Below the pieces are notes generated by a model. The model had not been told where the DNA came from. It made no database searches and saw only the letters and a program-made list of their open reading frames with translations. A program made the position numbers and the translations under genes. Of a stretch of 64,000 nt of DNA, positions 31,700-41,774 are shown piece by piece (the first letter of the stretch is position 1; the number at the start of each line of letters is the position of its first letter). The DNA comes from Pinus tabuliformis (Eukaryota > Streptophyta > Pinopsida > Pinales > Pinaceae). The stretch lies in assembly GCA_031772625.1 (NCBI GenBank), contig CM062820.1, positions 1,072,975,369 through 1,073,039,368 of the forward strand, read 5' to 3'.

Positions 31700-33137
31700 T
31701 CAGATCTTTGAAAGACTCGACTTGGATTTTACAGGATCAAAGACTCGATTTAGAAAGGGAGTTGTTTCATATTTTAATGAGGTTGACATAGTAAAAGAAC
31801 TATCCTCATGACTCCTTGTTTCATTTTTTAACGAGGTTGACACGAGATAATAATTTTCCTCAGAATTCACCATCTTTACAGTATTTGATAGAAAATAAAA
31901 AACTAAAGGATGTTTAAGGTCGCTGGAATAATCTTCGTGGTAATTTGGAAGATGGGAATGATGGTAGTGATATTCCCATGGTGTCTCTCCTATCATCATT
32001 GACTGAAAGATTTTTTTTGTCTGTAGAGTGTACATGCGACCAAGGATTTGAAGAGGTACCATATTCCTTAGACCTATCTATCCAAACACTCGATGAGCAT
32101 TGATTTGGGTTTGCCCCCTAGGCCAAGAAAATTGATTGCTACAATATTTCTAAAATGGCGATGATCCATGTTGACAAAATGTTTAGGAATCTTATGAATC
32201 CATTAGATATAGAAGATTTCATATTGCGGGTTTTCACCGTGGCCACTTCCGCCAGATTACTCGGAGGCGGTAGGGAAAAAGTACCCATTAAGGTAGGGTC
32301 TTTTAGGAGACCTACTCCGATAGTTTGAAGCGAATGATTGCTTCCATGGATCATTGGAATGCTTCCCGTAACTTGTGAACTGTTGGGGAGAAATGTTTGT
32401 TGGTCGACGATCGTAATTCCTCCTTGAAAGGGAAATTCAATCTTCCTGAAGTAGGTCGACACAACTGCTTCCATGGCATATATCCAGGGCCTTCCCAGTA
32501 GAATGTTGTAATCAAGGCTTCCGTCGATTACTTCAACATCAATTTCTACTGTTTTGACCCCTAGTTCAACTTGCAAGTTACTTAAAATCCCATATGGAGT
32601 GTATGATCATCCATCAAATGATTTTAACATTGTTGACGATCACGACAAGTGTGGTGAGCCTAAATTTTTCTAGCAACTCATCGACATAATACATGTAGAT
32701 GCCCCCTCATCAATAATTGTTCGATGAACAGTTTTGTTGAGGGATTTCACTTGAATAAGGAAAGCTAGTTGAGCTGGTAACTGAGGGTCATATCCTTTGT
32801 GATTAAAGGGTACAAGATTGGAATTGGTTGGGTCAATCCCATCTATTACTGATAATAGATCCTGCTTTTGGGAGAGGCAATTTCGCGGTACCTCAAGCGT
32901 CGACATAGCGGACGGCGATTGGGCCGGGTCCTTTACTATATTATAATTCTGTGCTACTTTGGCACGAGAATTAAATGTCGATTTGTGTACTACTCCCTTT
33001 GGCAGCTTTATCATTGGTTCAGGAATGATGGGTGGCACAACTTCGGTCGAAGTTGTTGTCGAACTATTAGGTTGATCATTAGCCTTGTTTTTTGACAGTT
33101 GTGGATTCTCGTAATCTTTATCACTTGTCGATATCAA
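31700..33137 (-). pseudogene. Element E protease and linker
   Basis: The frame 32670-33137 ends with the DEGASTCIM active-site word at about 32695-32720. The frame 32139-32576 carries DYNILLGRPW. The frame 31700-32062 is the linker that precedes RT in element A (TPWEYHYHHSHLP matches the A word LPWEDLHHRSSFLP in position). Frameshifts separate them. Keeping a protease in an element without RT is unusual. This copy is dead, but the arrangement is shared with B1 and, in altered form, F. Confidence 0.8.
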
Positions 33138-33149
33138 AGCATCATTTTG

Positions 33150-34260
33150 CTACTTCGAAATGGTCAACATTAGAACTTGGGATGGGGAAGCATTGTCGGT
33201 AGTAACCAGATTTGTTCCTGGGTTCGGATATGGATCAGTCAATACTGCCGAGGTTTTTAAGCTCTTGAAGAATTTCTTAACTTCAGCTTTATGTGGAAAA
33301 TCTCTTGTCTGATGATCCTCATCGCATATATGACACCTCACAGGGGATTTTCTTTGCCCAGAAGGGTTTGCAGAAGGTTTTACAGGAGATGATTCATCCT
33401 GCTTCTTCTTTCTCCCTTTCTTTTTCTTCTTGCCCCTTGGTTGCTTCAGTTGTTTTCCCTTGTCGATCGACACGGCATTTACCTCTAAGGCAGGAAGTTC
33501 TTCATTTGCATTTTGATAAGAAATCTTACGGGCTTTCTTAGATGTAGCCTTTGTCGATTTCGTTCTTATCGTACTTATCACGCCATCGCTGGCATGAGAG
33601 TCATTGTTCGATTTAGGAGGAGGAGGAATGGAAAATTCCGGTCTGGGAGCGTCAGGGATTTTATCGTAAAGCGTGCCAGACTGAGTATAAATCAAGTCCA
33701 AGTACTGTCCACAAGCAATAACTTGCTCTTCAGTGACGACTCCTCCCTTTGCCACATCTTCCGTAATGGAAGGTAACAATGACTTGATAAACCATTCAGC
33801 TAAAAGCTTATCTGGAATATATGTTTTTACCATTCTACGATGGCACCGCCACTCATGAATATGATCAGATATGTGAGTGGCCGTCGTTTTCTTGAAATTG
33901 GTAAGAAGTTCTGTTCCTGTTTCGTACCTTATAGGTAACTGAAAATGGGTTAAAAAGGTTGTGGCTAGGGTACTGAAGTTATCAAACGAAGCTCTAGGTA
34001 ATTCGATATACCATTTTGCTGCCGGACCTGTTAACGTTCTCTGAAAGAGGCGTAGCCTGATTGAATCATCATTTAGAGTGTTAGATGAACACCACAGATG
34101 AAATGTCATCACATGATTCGATGGGTCTTCACCCGGATTTCCATTAAATTTAGGAATATCTAACGGAAGTTTATGCGGAATCGCTGGCCACCAAGGGGCG
34201 TAAGCAATTGGATCATTTGTCAGCCGGTTTAGATCTGGTAATTCTAGAGTTGCTACAAAG
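33150..34260 (-). pseudogene. Element E Gag core and zinc knuckle
   Basis: A 320-residue open stretch from 34112, with the core extending in frame to about 34260. It holds the Retrotrans_gag words FHLWCSSNTL, IRLRLFQRTL and IELPRASFDNF, a lysine-rich linker and a knuckle whose last Cys is Phe (CHICDEDHQTRDF). B1 kept this Cys but lost the His, so the two copies decayed independently. It would package RNA if intact. Confidence 0.82.
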
Positions 34261-35260
34261 CGAAACTATTGATTCAGGTTAGGTGAAGCATACCCAGGAT
34301 AAGATGGAATCACCTGAGTAGTGGGTCTTTGCATACCAGCATAATTTATTTGATGCTGGTAACCTTGATAAGGTTGATGGGCATAACCATTATAGTATGG
34401 TTGTTGATAACTGCTTTGGAAATGCGGTTGCCCATTACTTACAAAGACTTGTTGCTCAGGTCCTTGATATGATTTTTGGAATTGCGGTTGTTGAGATTGA
34501 ACCAGTCATGGTTGTTGGACCATTTTCCGTTTTCCAATACTGGATGATTGACCAAGATGAGGAGTTATAGTACTTGTTTGGGCCTAAGTCGCTCCAGATA
34601 GGGAGGCACTAACCTGAGGTTGCGATTGAGTCGTTGAGACAAGAGGCTGTTGTATTGAAACGTGAGAAACTTGAGGTTGACATACAACAGGTAGCACTTG
34701 TACTTGTGACGTAGTCACCATAGCAGGTATAGTGGGAATATTTGACACAGGGTGGACTGGTTGCATTGAGTATACAACCCTTGGTTGCTAAGGCAGTATT
34801 GGCACCCAACCGTTGGATGTAATTCCAGTTTGACCTGAACTTTGTTGTAAACTCCCATATGGTTGTTCTCCGGGAGGGAACAATGAAAAGGCATACTGCC
34901 CTCCATATGGTGGAAATCCAGTACTTAAAGGGTAGATTGGCCTTTGAAGACACATTGGATCAATTTGTTGAGTTTCAACATGAGAAATACCAGATGAGAA
35001 TTCGGATGAAGAAATAGGAACTAACCATGTCGTCAAAACAGTCTCTGATTGGACTCCGGCTTGTTATTGATAACTTGTCGGGACAGATGGTATATCGGCG
35101 AACGTCGTTGTAGTAGCAGCAGGGGGCTCTGCCACTGCTGCGTCGGATGGCACACTCCTAGATGTTGACTGTTGTTTAGACATATCTAGTCTATCCAAAA
35201 GATTTCCTAGCGATTCTACAAGAACTTGCGATGAAGGGAGACTAACTTCTAAGACCAACG
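34261..35260 (-). pseudogene. Element E Gag N-terminal proline/glutamine-rich region
   Basis: Low-complexity P/Q/S/T-rich text in shifting frames, including YGGQYAFSLFPPGEQPYG at about 34860-34920. An N-terminal piece at 35064-35258 is Ser/Thr/Ala-rich. At 34629-34642 it contains the intact target site that element A hit in B1. The native start is not certain; 35258 is the outermost ATG in the region. Confidence 0.65.
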
Positions 35261-36808
35261 AGGGAACAGTGACGTTATTCCGACTAAAATAAATTTTAGA
35301 CGCTTTGACACAACTTGTTTTTTCAATTTTTAAGAGTCGAGAAAAAAAACAAAAGGTGACTCTAGTGACAAGTGCTCAGATGGACCTTTTCTGTTAAGGA
35401 GTCTGAAAAGGAACGAAAGGGACTGCTCTGGAAATCTAGACAGAGGGATTACCAAGCCAATCACAAAACTACATAATACTTTTTACGGTACGGCAGTCAA
35501 TCTTCCCGAACGCTGTGTTCAGTGCATTGCGATCGATAAGGCAACAGACACGGCTTCCTATGGATAAAGGATAAAGCCTATTGTGGTCTCCCAATATATA
35601 CTCGACGGTACGTGGGAGCACAAGTCCGTATTGGCACTTGTTGTCTCAAAGTGGAGGAATCACCCAACCAACAATGAAAGCAACAGTTACCACGTTTTAC
35701 GACGCCAAAACACGTCTCTAGCCTAGACTTCTAAATGTTGTGTGTTAGGTTCCAAAGCGTTTTTAGATTCATTAAATTTATTTTACAGTTGATCTTGCTT
35801 AAGAAATTTTCCTTTCAGGTTCACCGCGTGATGTATATGTACAATTCCTAAAATGCAATCTAAGATGATAAATAGTCGTTTAGTCTTCTTTTTGCAAATA
35901 AAAATCCTAGCTACTAAGGAAAGAGAGATAGCATTCTTTCAACAAAGAGCAAAGAGCACACACTATATGCACTGTCCTAAATCAAACGAAAAGAAGTCTA
36001 AATGCAAATGCACATGCATGTATTGTTTTACAGCTTCCTTAATGTATGTGAAAGTAAGAAAGCTAAGTGCAAATCTGAATTACTTTTAAAGCGACAGTAC
36101 TTAACAAATTTCCATTCAAAACGAAGTGAGGGTAAGAGAGACACTTAGTGATTTTGAAATGAAAAATTGCTTTTCGACACTTTAAAACTCACAAATTCAA
36201 ATCATATGCAATAGTAACTCGTATAATCGACTACCAAAACAAGGGGATTGTCTTCTTTGCACAATGGAGGTGGAATAATAGCAAGGAAGGGGGTTTCAAC
36301 AGAGGTGTACTAATTACAGGCAGCAAAACTCCTGAATAGATATGAAAAGAGTGAACACAGAAACCAAAATTTAGGAACAAGGCCTAGTCTGATCAGCGCA
36401 CCTGTAACACAGTGAAACTGAAATGCAGCGCACCTACTACACTCGGGAAGTGTGATGCATTTGAGGTTCACAGAACAGAGAGTGCGATGGACCAGGGACG
36501 AGACTTTGAATGGGTTCCAGGTCACAGTTTGCAGTTCAGTTCAGGGATTTAGGCCGAGCAAGTGGTAATCAGTAAATCAATCACAGGGGTAGATCCAAAG
36601 AGGTTACTAGAGCTACCACAAGGGCAATTAGAGAGCTTGTAGATCAATTGTTCAATTCATAAACGAACCTGGAGATTGACTGAAGCAGCATTGATCTACT
36701 TTGCATTCGTAAAACAAATGCAGTTCGAAGGCTAGCTGGCTTGGCTTCAGGCTCTGTCTGTAAGTTTATAAAGTAAACAAATGTAGATAAACAAACAATC
36801 TATTCGTT
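35261..36808 (-). other. Element E 5' leader
   Basis: Non-coding, about 1.5 kb, clearly the reverse-complement counterpart of the F leader (52353-54052). It contains repeated GCGCACCT/GTGCGATGG words at about 36395-36490. Confidence 0.7.
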
Positions 36809-36825
36809 CCCCAGTGGAGTTATCA
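36809..36825 (-). other. Primer-binding site of element E (mutated)
   Basis: Minus strand TGATAACTCCACTGGGG against TGGCGACTCCACTGGGG in A and F. It sits three bases inside the 5' LTR. Changes at the 3rd to 5th positions suggest decay after insertion. Confidence 0.75.
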
Positions 36826-36828
36826 TTT

Positions 36829-37865
36829 TGTTACTGGGAAAACTAGTGTCTATACAGAACTGCTAGTCCCACTAAGGGTGATAGCTACCTTAGAAACAAA
36901 CACATTAAGTCTACTTTCATTTTCCTTTATGAGAGATAGATGAGAGAAGAATAAAGGAGACCAACCTCCATCTTGCGCTTGGTTCCTTACTTGGTTATTC
37001 TCCCTTCTGATAGTCCTTTGCTACTTGCTTCCTTGTACACCCAACTTCAAAGAGTACCTGTAGAATTAAAGCAACATAACACTATATGAGAACATAGATC
37101 TATTATCATAAGAAATATAGGATTAGATGTATATTAACCACACAAATGCATAAAACATCAACCACACAAACTGTGGAGGAAAACTTGAATAGCTTTATTA
37201 ATAATCAAGAAAGAGCAAAGAGGATTACAACCAATTTTTCTGACCCAGCATCATCCTCTCAGCAAGAAGCCCTTCTTCACCTCATGAAAAGTTTAGACCA
37301 CCCAACACTATGATATTTCACCAAGAAACCAACAGCACTTCCTTACAAGATACAAAATTCCAGCCTCTGGATCTCTGGGATGAGGGATCCATATATAGAT
37401 ATTTGCAAGGGGGGTGAGTCAGCTTTTGAGATTTGATTAGTGTCTTCTCTCTGATAGTTCTTGATTCCACTTGGAGATTGATGATCTCTTACTCATCCCT
37501 GGTCGAATTCAGAGAGGCAAGTGTCACAGGAGAGGTTTCTGGAAGATTCCATGCTCCTCCACCTTGCGGATTGACCCTGCCATTTGTCTCTTCTCGCCCA
37601 TCGCACCCCATAGAAGGGTTTTTTGAGATGCATCGCACATACTAAGTGTATTCAGGTGGGATGCAGCGCACTTTGCCTATGGAGTAGGTGAAATGGTCTA
37701 GTTTTGACTAGCTCTGAGTGGTTTTTCATGGAGAACTTCTGGGAGATGATGTAATCAGTTGACCTTGTTCTTTTAGGGGTCAAAACAACACTTTTAGGGA
37801 CCTAAGAGCCCTTAGTTTATGGACATTTAAGATTGGGGTTGCAGTGCCCGAAAATGTCTATAACA
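36829..37865 (-). repeat. 5' LTR of element E
   Basis: 1,037 bp, ends TGTTATAGACAT (37865) and CAGTAACA (36829). More diverged from its partner 28593-29630 than the two A LTRs are from each other, so E is the older insertion. Confidence 0.92.
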
Positions 37866-37870
37866 GTTAG

Positions 37871-38850
37871 AAAGTCTAGGAGCACTCAAGAGTCAATATC
37901 CAGGATAAGAGATGGTTAGATTCGCTCAATGTAACTAAGGGAATTTCAATGAAAAATGATAAAAAAAACTAGTGAGGGTGATGGTGGAGCAAGAGATGGA
38001 TAGGGTGGATGAAGTGGAAGGTGGTTGTTGGTGATGAAGTCTGGGTCTCCTCCTGAAGTTCCTACTTCTCTTAAAACATGTGTGTCCTCCAATAACTATG
38101 CAACAAGATACATTTTCATAAACTAGAAAAGCATGAATCAATTGCCTATATTATGCATGAAGAGAGTTGTTGAAGGGAATGAAAGCATGAGTGAGATCTT
38201 ATTGTAGAGATGGAGATGGAAAAATATGACAGCAAAATCTACCTTGCAACATGAACCAAATACTGAATCAAAGATAATAAACTACAAAGCTCATGCAAGA
38301 ACTAGAAATCTGTGTTTTTGGGGCTGCTAAAGGGTCCCTTCTTCCAGTCATGGTCCCAGAGGGAGGAAGTGAGGTCGAGACACCTGCTGAAAACCTTATG
38401 GGGATCCTTTTTATCCTTGCTAACTTTCTACTTGAAAGAAGGCACAAATGGAAGAAAACTATCATGCAACCAATCTTAATCTACATTGTTGTAATGGAAA
38501 TGCATCTACTAAGCAAATGAACAATTAAATTATGAATCTATATTAGCATACATGTACAATAAAGAAGAGACTTGGTTGCTAGTGTTGGTCCCTAACCCAA
38601 GAGCTTCAGCCCTTTGAGTTAACTCAGTGCTGGCTCAAAACAAAACTCATTCTTTTTACCAAAACAATGGATTACATCAAAAATTGTCACAAGTCTTGTA
38701 GCTCAAAAATAAAGTAGAGTTTTACAATAAAAAATATGAATCCTACTAAGGTCCTAGGCCTCTCTACTTATACCTCTGAAGTCTCCAATGACTTCCATAA
38801 AATTAGGGAATCTCAGATCCCAAACTTGAGATAAACTGGTGCTTTTTCTT
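37871..38850. other. Unassigned flank of element E
   Basis: AT-rich DNA continuing the pre-insertion target after GTTAG. I see no complete gene. A 65-codon minus-strand frame at 38268-38465 has protein-like text but no recognised domain and could be untranslated or captured gene sequence. Confidence 0.4.
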
Positions 38851-39032
38851 TCACTTGCTCGACTTCCTTCTAGTCCTCATGATTTGGTTGTTAGCACTCC
38901 GAGCTGATGGAGGAATATTCAAATGGAGGGGTAGTAGATGAGGAGGATTGGCCTCATATAATCCCTCTCCCTTGTCCCATTCAAGTTTTGACCATGGTAT
39001 TTGCCAAAATTCCTCACTTTTATCCTTTAATC
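38851..39032 (-). pseudogene. Candidate terminal exon of an unrecognised gene or gene fragment
   Basis: On the minus strand an acceptor-like TTTAATGCAG at 39033-39042 precedes an open frame of about 59 codons ending in TGA (38851-38853). The text looks coding (FWQIPWSKLEWDKGEGLYE, then a basic RTRRKSSK end). A second frame at 39174-39383 ends at a GTAATT donor-like site, but its phase does not match this exon, so I do not join them. The protein is not recognised. It could be a captured gene fragment. Confidence 0.35.
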
Positions 39033-39949
39033 CTGCATTAAATTCACATTAGACCACAAATCAAAATATCCAACTCTAACTCATCTCATAAACAAAATAT
39101 AATCAAAAGTATGCAATAAGTTATGAGAATTGTTGGTTTGAATAAGCTAGGAGGTGAATTAAGTCCCATATAATTACCCAATGATGAGGCTCATCAGGGA
39201 CCCTTGTGGGGTGGTGAATGGTGTACTTTGATGAGAAGGCATCCCCAGAAAAGATGCACCAATAAAGGAAGATCCAATAATGGTGGCTACGTGAAGTCCT
39301 CTACACCTAAATGGCAGTAGTCTTGACACACCTCCCAGTGATTGGGGGAGGTTTAAAAAACGTCTAGATCGACGGGGAGACATGGGGTCCCCTATGGTGC
39401 CGATTAGATTGTGTTCTACTTTGTGTATGGTGAGGGAAGGAGATAAATATCAATGCAATAAAATCATATACATAAAAAAAAGCAAAAAAAAATTTGTTAC
39501 TTTCCTTTTACAATTAAGCTATGCGATCAATAAAACAAAAAATGGTTTTCCTTTTTTGCGTATGATAAAAAATCCTATGCATACCTAATTGTCCTTACCA
39601 CTCACAAAGTATCTGGGCCTTCTGAAGGTATCTTTTGATGGGTCTTGGGGCAACGTCCCAAAAGAACTTCCGATGCCTTCCAACAATCGAATAATCAACC
39701 AAGGTAATGGAAATGAGGCTTAAGTTTTGCCTGCACCATCACCTATAGGGAAAGGATTCCCTAGATTTTTTCCACTAAGTACCTTCGTCCCATGTGAGCA
39801 TTGAATTCTTTAGCTTCTTGGTAGTCCTTTACCAGTACCAAGCACTAGATGGGTTAGGTAGCCCCAAAGAGTACCGCATGAATTAGACCTAAGTCGAACC
39901 CCCTATGAATCAAGTCTTTCCCATGCTCAAGTATTCTTTTCCATGGGAT
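39033..39949. other. Unassigned low-coding stretch before element I
   Basis: Contains the 69-codon minus-strand frame 39174-39383 (SPRRSRRFLNLPQSLGG text, unrecognised). The rest shows no gene, RNA or mobile-element signature that I can support. The left TSD of element I is at 39950-39954. Confidence 0.4.
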
Positions 39950-39954
39950 GATTG

Positions 39955-40577
39955 TGTAATATCCCTTCCCTTAATAATAAATAATATAAATAATAAATCA
40001 TAAATCATAAATGTTAAATAATAAATGATATTTAAAAATATACAAGAAAATAAATAAAAATAATAAAAATAAAAATAGTAATAACTATACTAAAACTCTA
40101 AATCAGAATAAATAGAAATAAAACAAGAAAACTATCAAAAAGAAGGAAATAAAACAAGAAAGCTAAAAATCAAAAGAAAAGTAAAGAAATAAAACAAGAA
40201 AGCTAAAAATCAAAATAAAGTTGCATGTAGACACATGGAGTGTGTGCATGTGGTTCCCCTTCCAATGTTGTTCTATTTAATAGATGGTGAGGAAGATGAG
40301 AGGCATTCCTGCATTCCATCATTCCGAGATTCTATCTTGCATTCTCTTGGGAGAATGGTGTTCTAAGACTTAGGAGTCACTGGCAGTAGTACGTTGATTG
40401 AGGGCTCGGGGGTGGCCAGTTGTAGCAAGACTATGCACAATTGAGCCTACGGTTGGGTGGAGAGTTGTCCCCAAAACCTTGTTGCGGTAAGCCTACTTCT
40501 ACCACAAGTAAACAGGTAAGCACTATTCATTAAATTTGAATTTAGTTAATTAATTACATAGGTAAGTGCCACTCTTA
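39955..40577 (+). repeat. Left LTR of element I
   Basis: Matches the right LTR up to 40577 (GTGCCACTCTTAT), where the two diverge. The end matching GTTACA is not clear on this side. AT-rich start, then TTCTATTTAATAG (possible TATA region) near 40270. Confidence 0.7.
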
Positions 40578-41492
40578 TAAAAGAAGCAGAATTATTATAT
40601 TGTTTTTTTTTTAATGTTGATTTGATAAGCCATAACGTCATTTGAATTTGAAGGCTAGAAAATCAAACTACCACTATAGTTCCAAAGTATTCTTAACAAC
40701 ATTTGGGTTGGATTAATCAACGAATTTATGCTCCAGTTAAAAAAATAAATAAAAAAAATAAAAATAAATAATGATTCAGATATGTTATATATATTGGTTA
40801 TGCACTGTTTGCTTCAATACTCTTAGTTAACTTCTACCAGTTTCTAGAAGAAAATAAATGTTATTTAGATACATAGATTCTTTGCTTACACTACTTTGTG
40901 TATATGTGATATGATGAATGGAAATTTCTTAAAAGCTCCCTTTTATTCCCTGATAACTAGAAGTCCATGAAGGCTGCCGAGTAAATGACTTCTTTGTGAT
41001 TTTAATGACAGAGATATCAAATTTAAAAGGCACCATGGCCTTATCATTGAATGGTAGATGTAACTAGTTATTCATTCTTAGAAATGGTACTAATTCGAAA
41101 ACCCCTAATTCCACTGTCATCATTGTAGGCTAATTTTTATAATTTATCTTATGTGTGTATTCTCATGTGATGCTCGCTCACTACTGACCATTTCAATCTA
41201 AATATGTTAATGGTTTTATAAAGGAAGATTTTGAATGTACCAAAATTTTCAAATTTTTCGGTCTTACCTCTTTGTGAGGATTTGCACTTTTTGTCTTCTC
41301 AACTCACTCTGGGCTCTGTAGCATGTTCATAAAATTGAACAGATTTTTCTCCTCTGCATGTCCTTAATATCCAACATTAATGCTGAAAATTGCCTGAAAA
41401 ACTTCCCTTGGAATGAGGGGAAGTGACTGGTGAGTTTAACTGGCAAATGCAGTATGTAGAAAAAAAATTCAATAATATAGTACATGCTTACT

Positions 41493-41648
41493 AATCTACA
41501 TTACTAACAGTACATTAATAATATTAATGGTAACATTAGTAATTTATCATTAATATGATTTAACGATGTGTCATGATACATTAATCATGTATGACATTAT
41601 CATATTAGTGATATTAATAATACATTATGATCATTATTAATGTAGATT
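41493..41648. repeat. AT-rich foldback, MITE-like
   Basis: Perfect 11-bp terminal inverted repeats AATCTACATTA / TAATGTAGATT, 156 bp end to end, with imperfect pairing further in. No clear target duplication, so the class is uncertain. Confidence 0.35.
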
Positions 41649-41654
41649 CCTTTT

Positions 41655-41740
41655 TCGGTTGAAAAAAAAAGGGCAGACGATCTGTTGTATATGGGGGTTA
41701 CTTGGGCAATCGGCTGGGCAACTGGTTTGACTCTGGTTGA

Positions 41741-41772
<32 letters not shown>
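41655..41772 (+). repeat. Possible truncated SINE-like insert with A31 tail
   Basis: GGTTTGACTCT at about 41723 resembles a pol III B box (GGTTCGANTCC), followed directly by 31 A residues (41742-41772). The body is very short and the target duplication is not visible. Confidence 0.25.

Positions 41773-41774
<2 letters not shown>

Larger units (their letters stand above)
28593..37865 (-). mobile_element. Element E: B-family non-autonomous LTR retrotransposon, 9,273 bp
   Basis: 5' LTR 36829-37865, 3' LTR 28593-29630, with perfect 5-bp TSD GTTAG at 28588-28592 and 37866-37870. A PBS-like site and a polypurine tract are in place. It carries gag, zinc knuckle, protease and a post-protease linker, then goes straight to the 3' inverted-repeat region; RT, RNase H and integrase are absent. 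It must have been mobilised in trans. Gag similarity and the shared PBS and polypurine tract point to an A-like helper (inference). It is the outer end of the tandem duplication. Confidence 0.9.

Noticed and set aside
39174..39383. Upstream exon joined to 38851-39032
   Set aside because: The available GT donor gives the wrong phase and a stop codon after joining.
41742..41772. Poly-A as a processed pseudogene tail
   Set aside because: No gene-like body precedes it; kept only as a weak SINE-like note.
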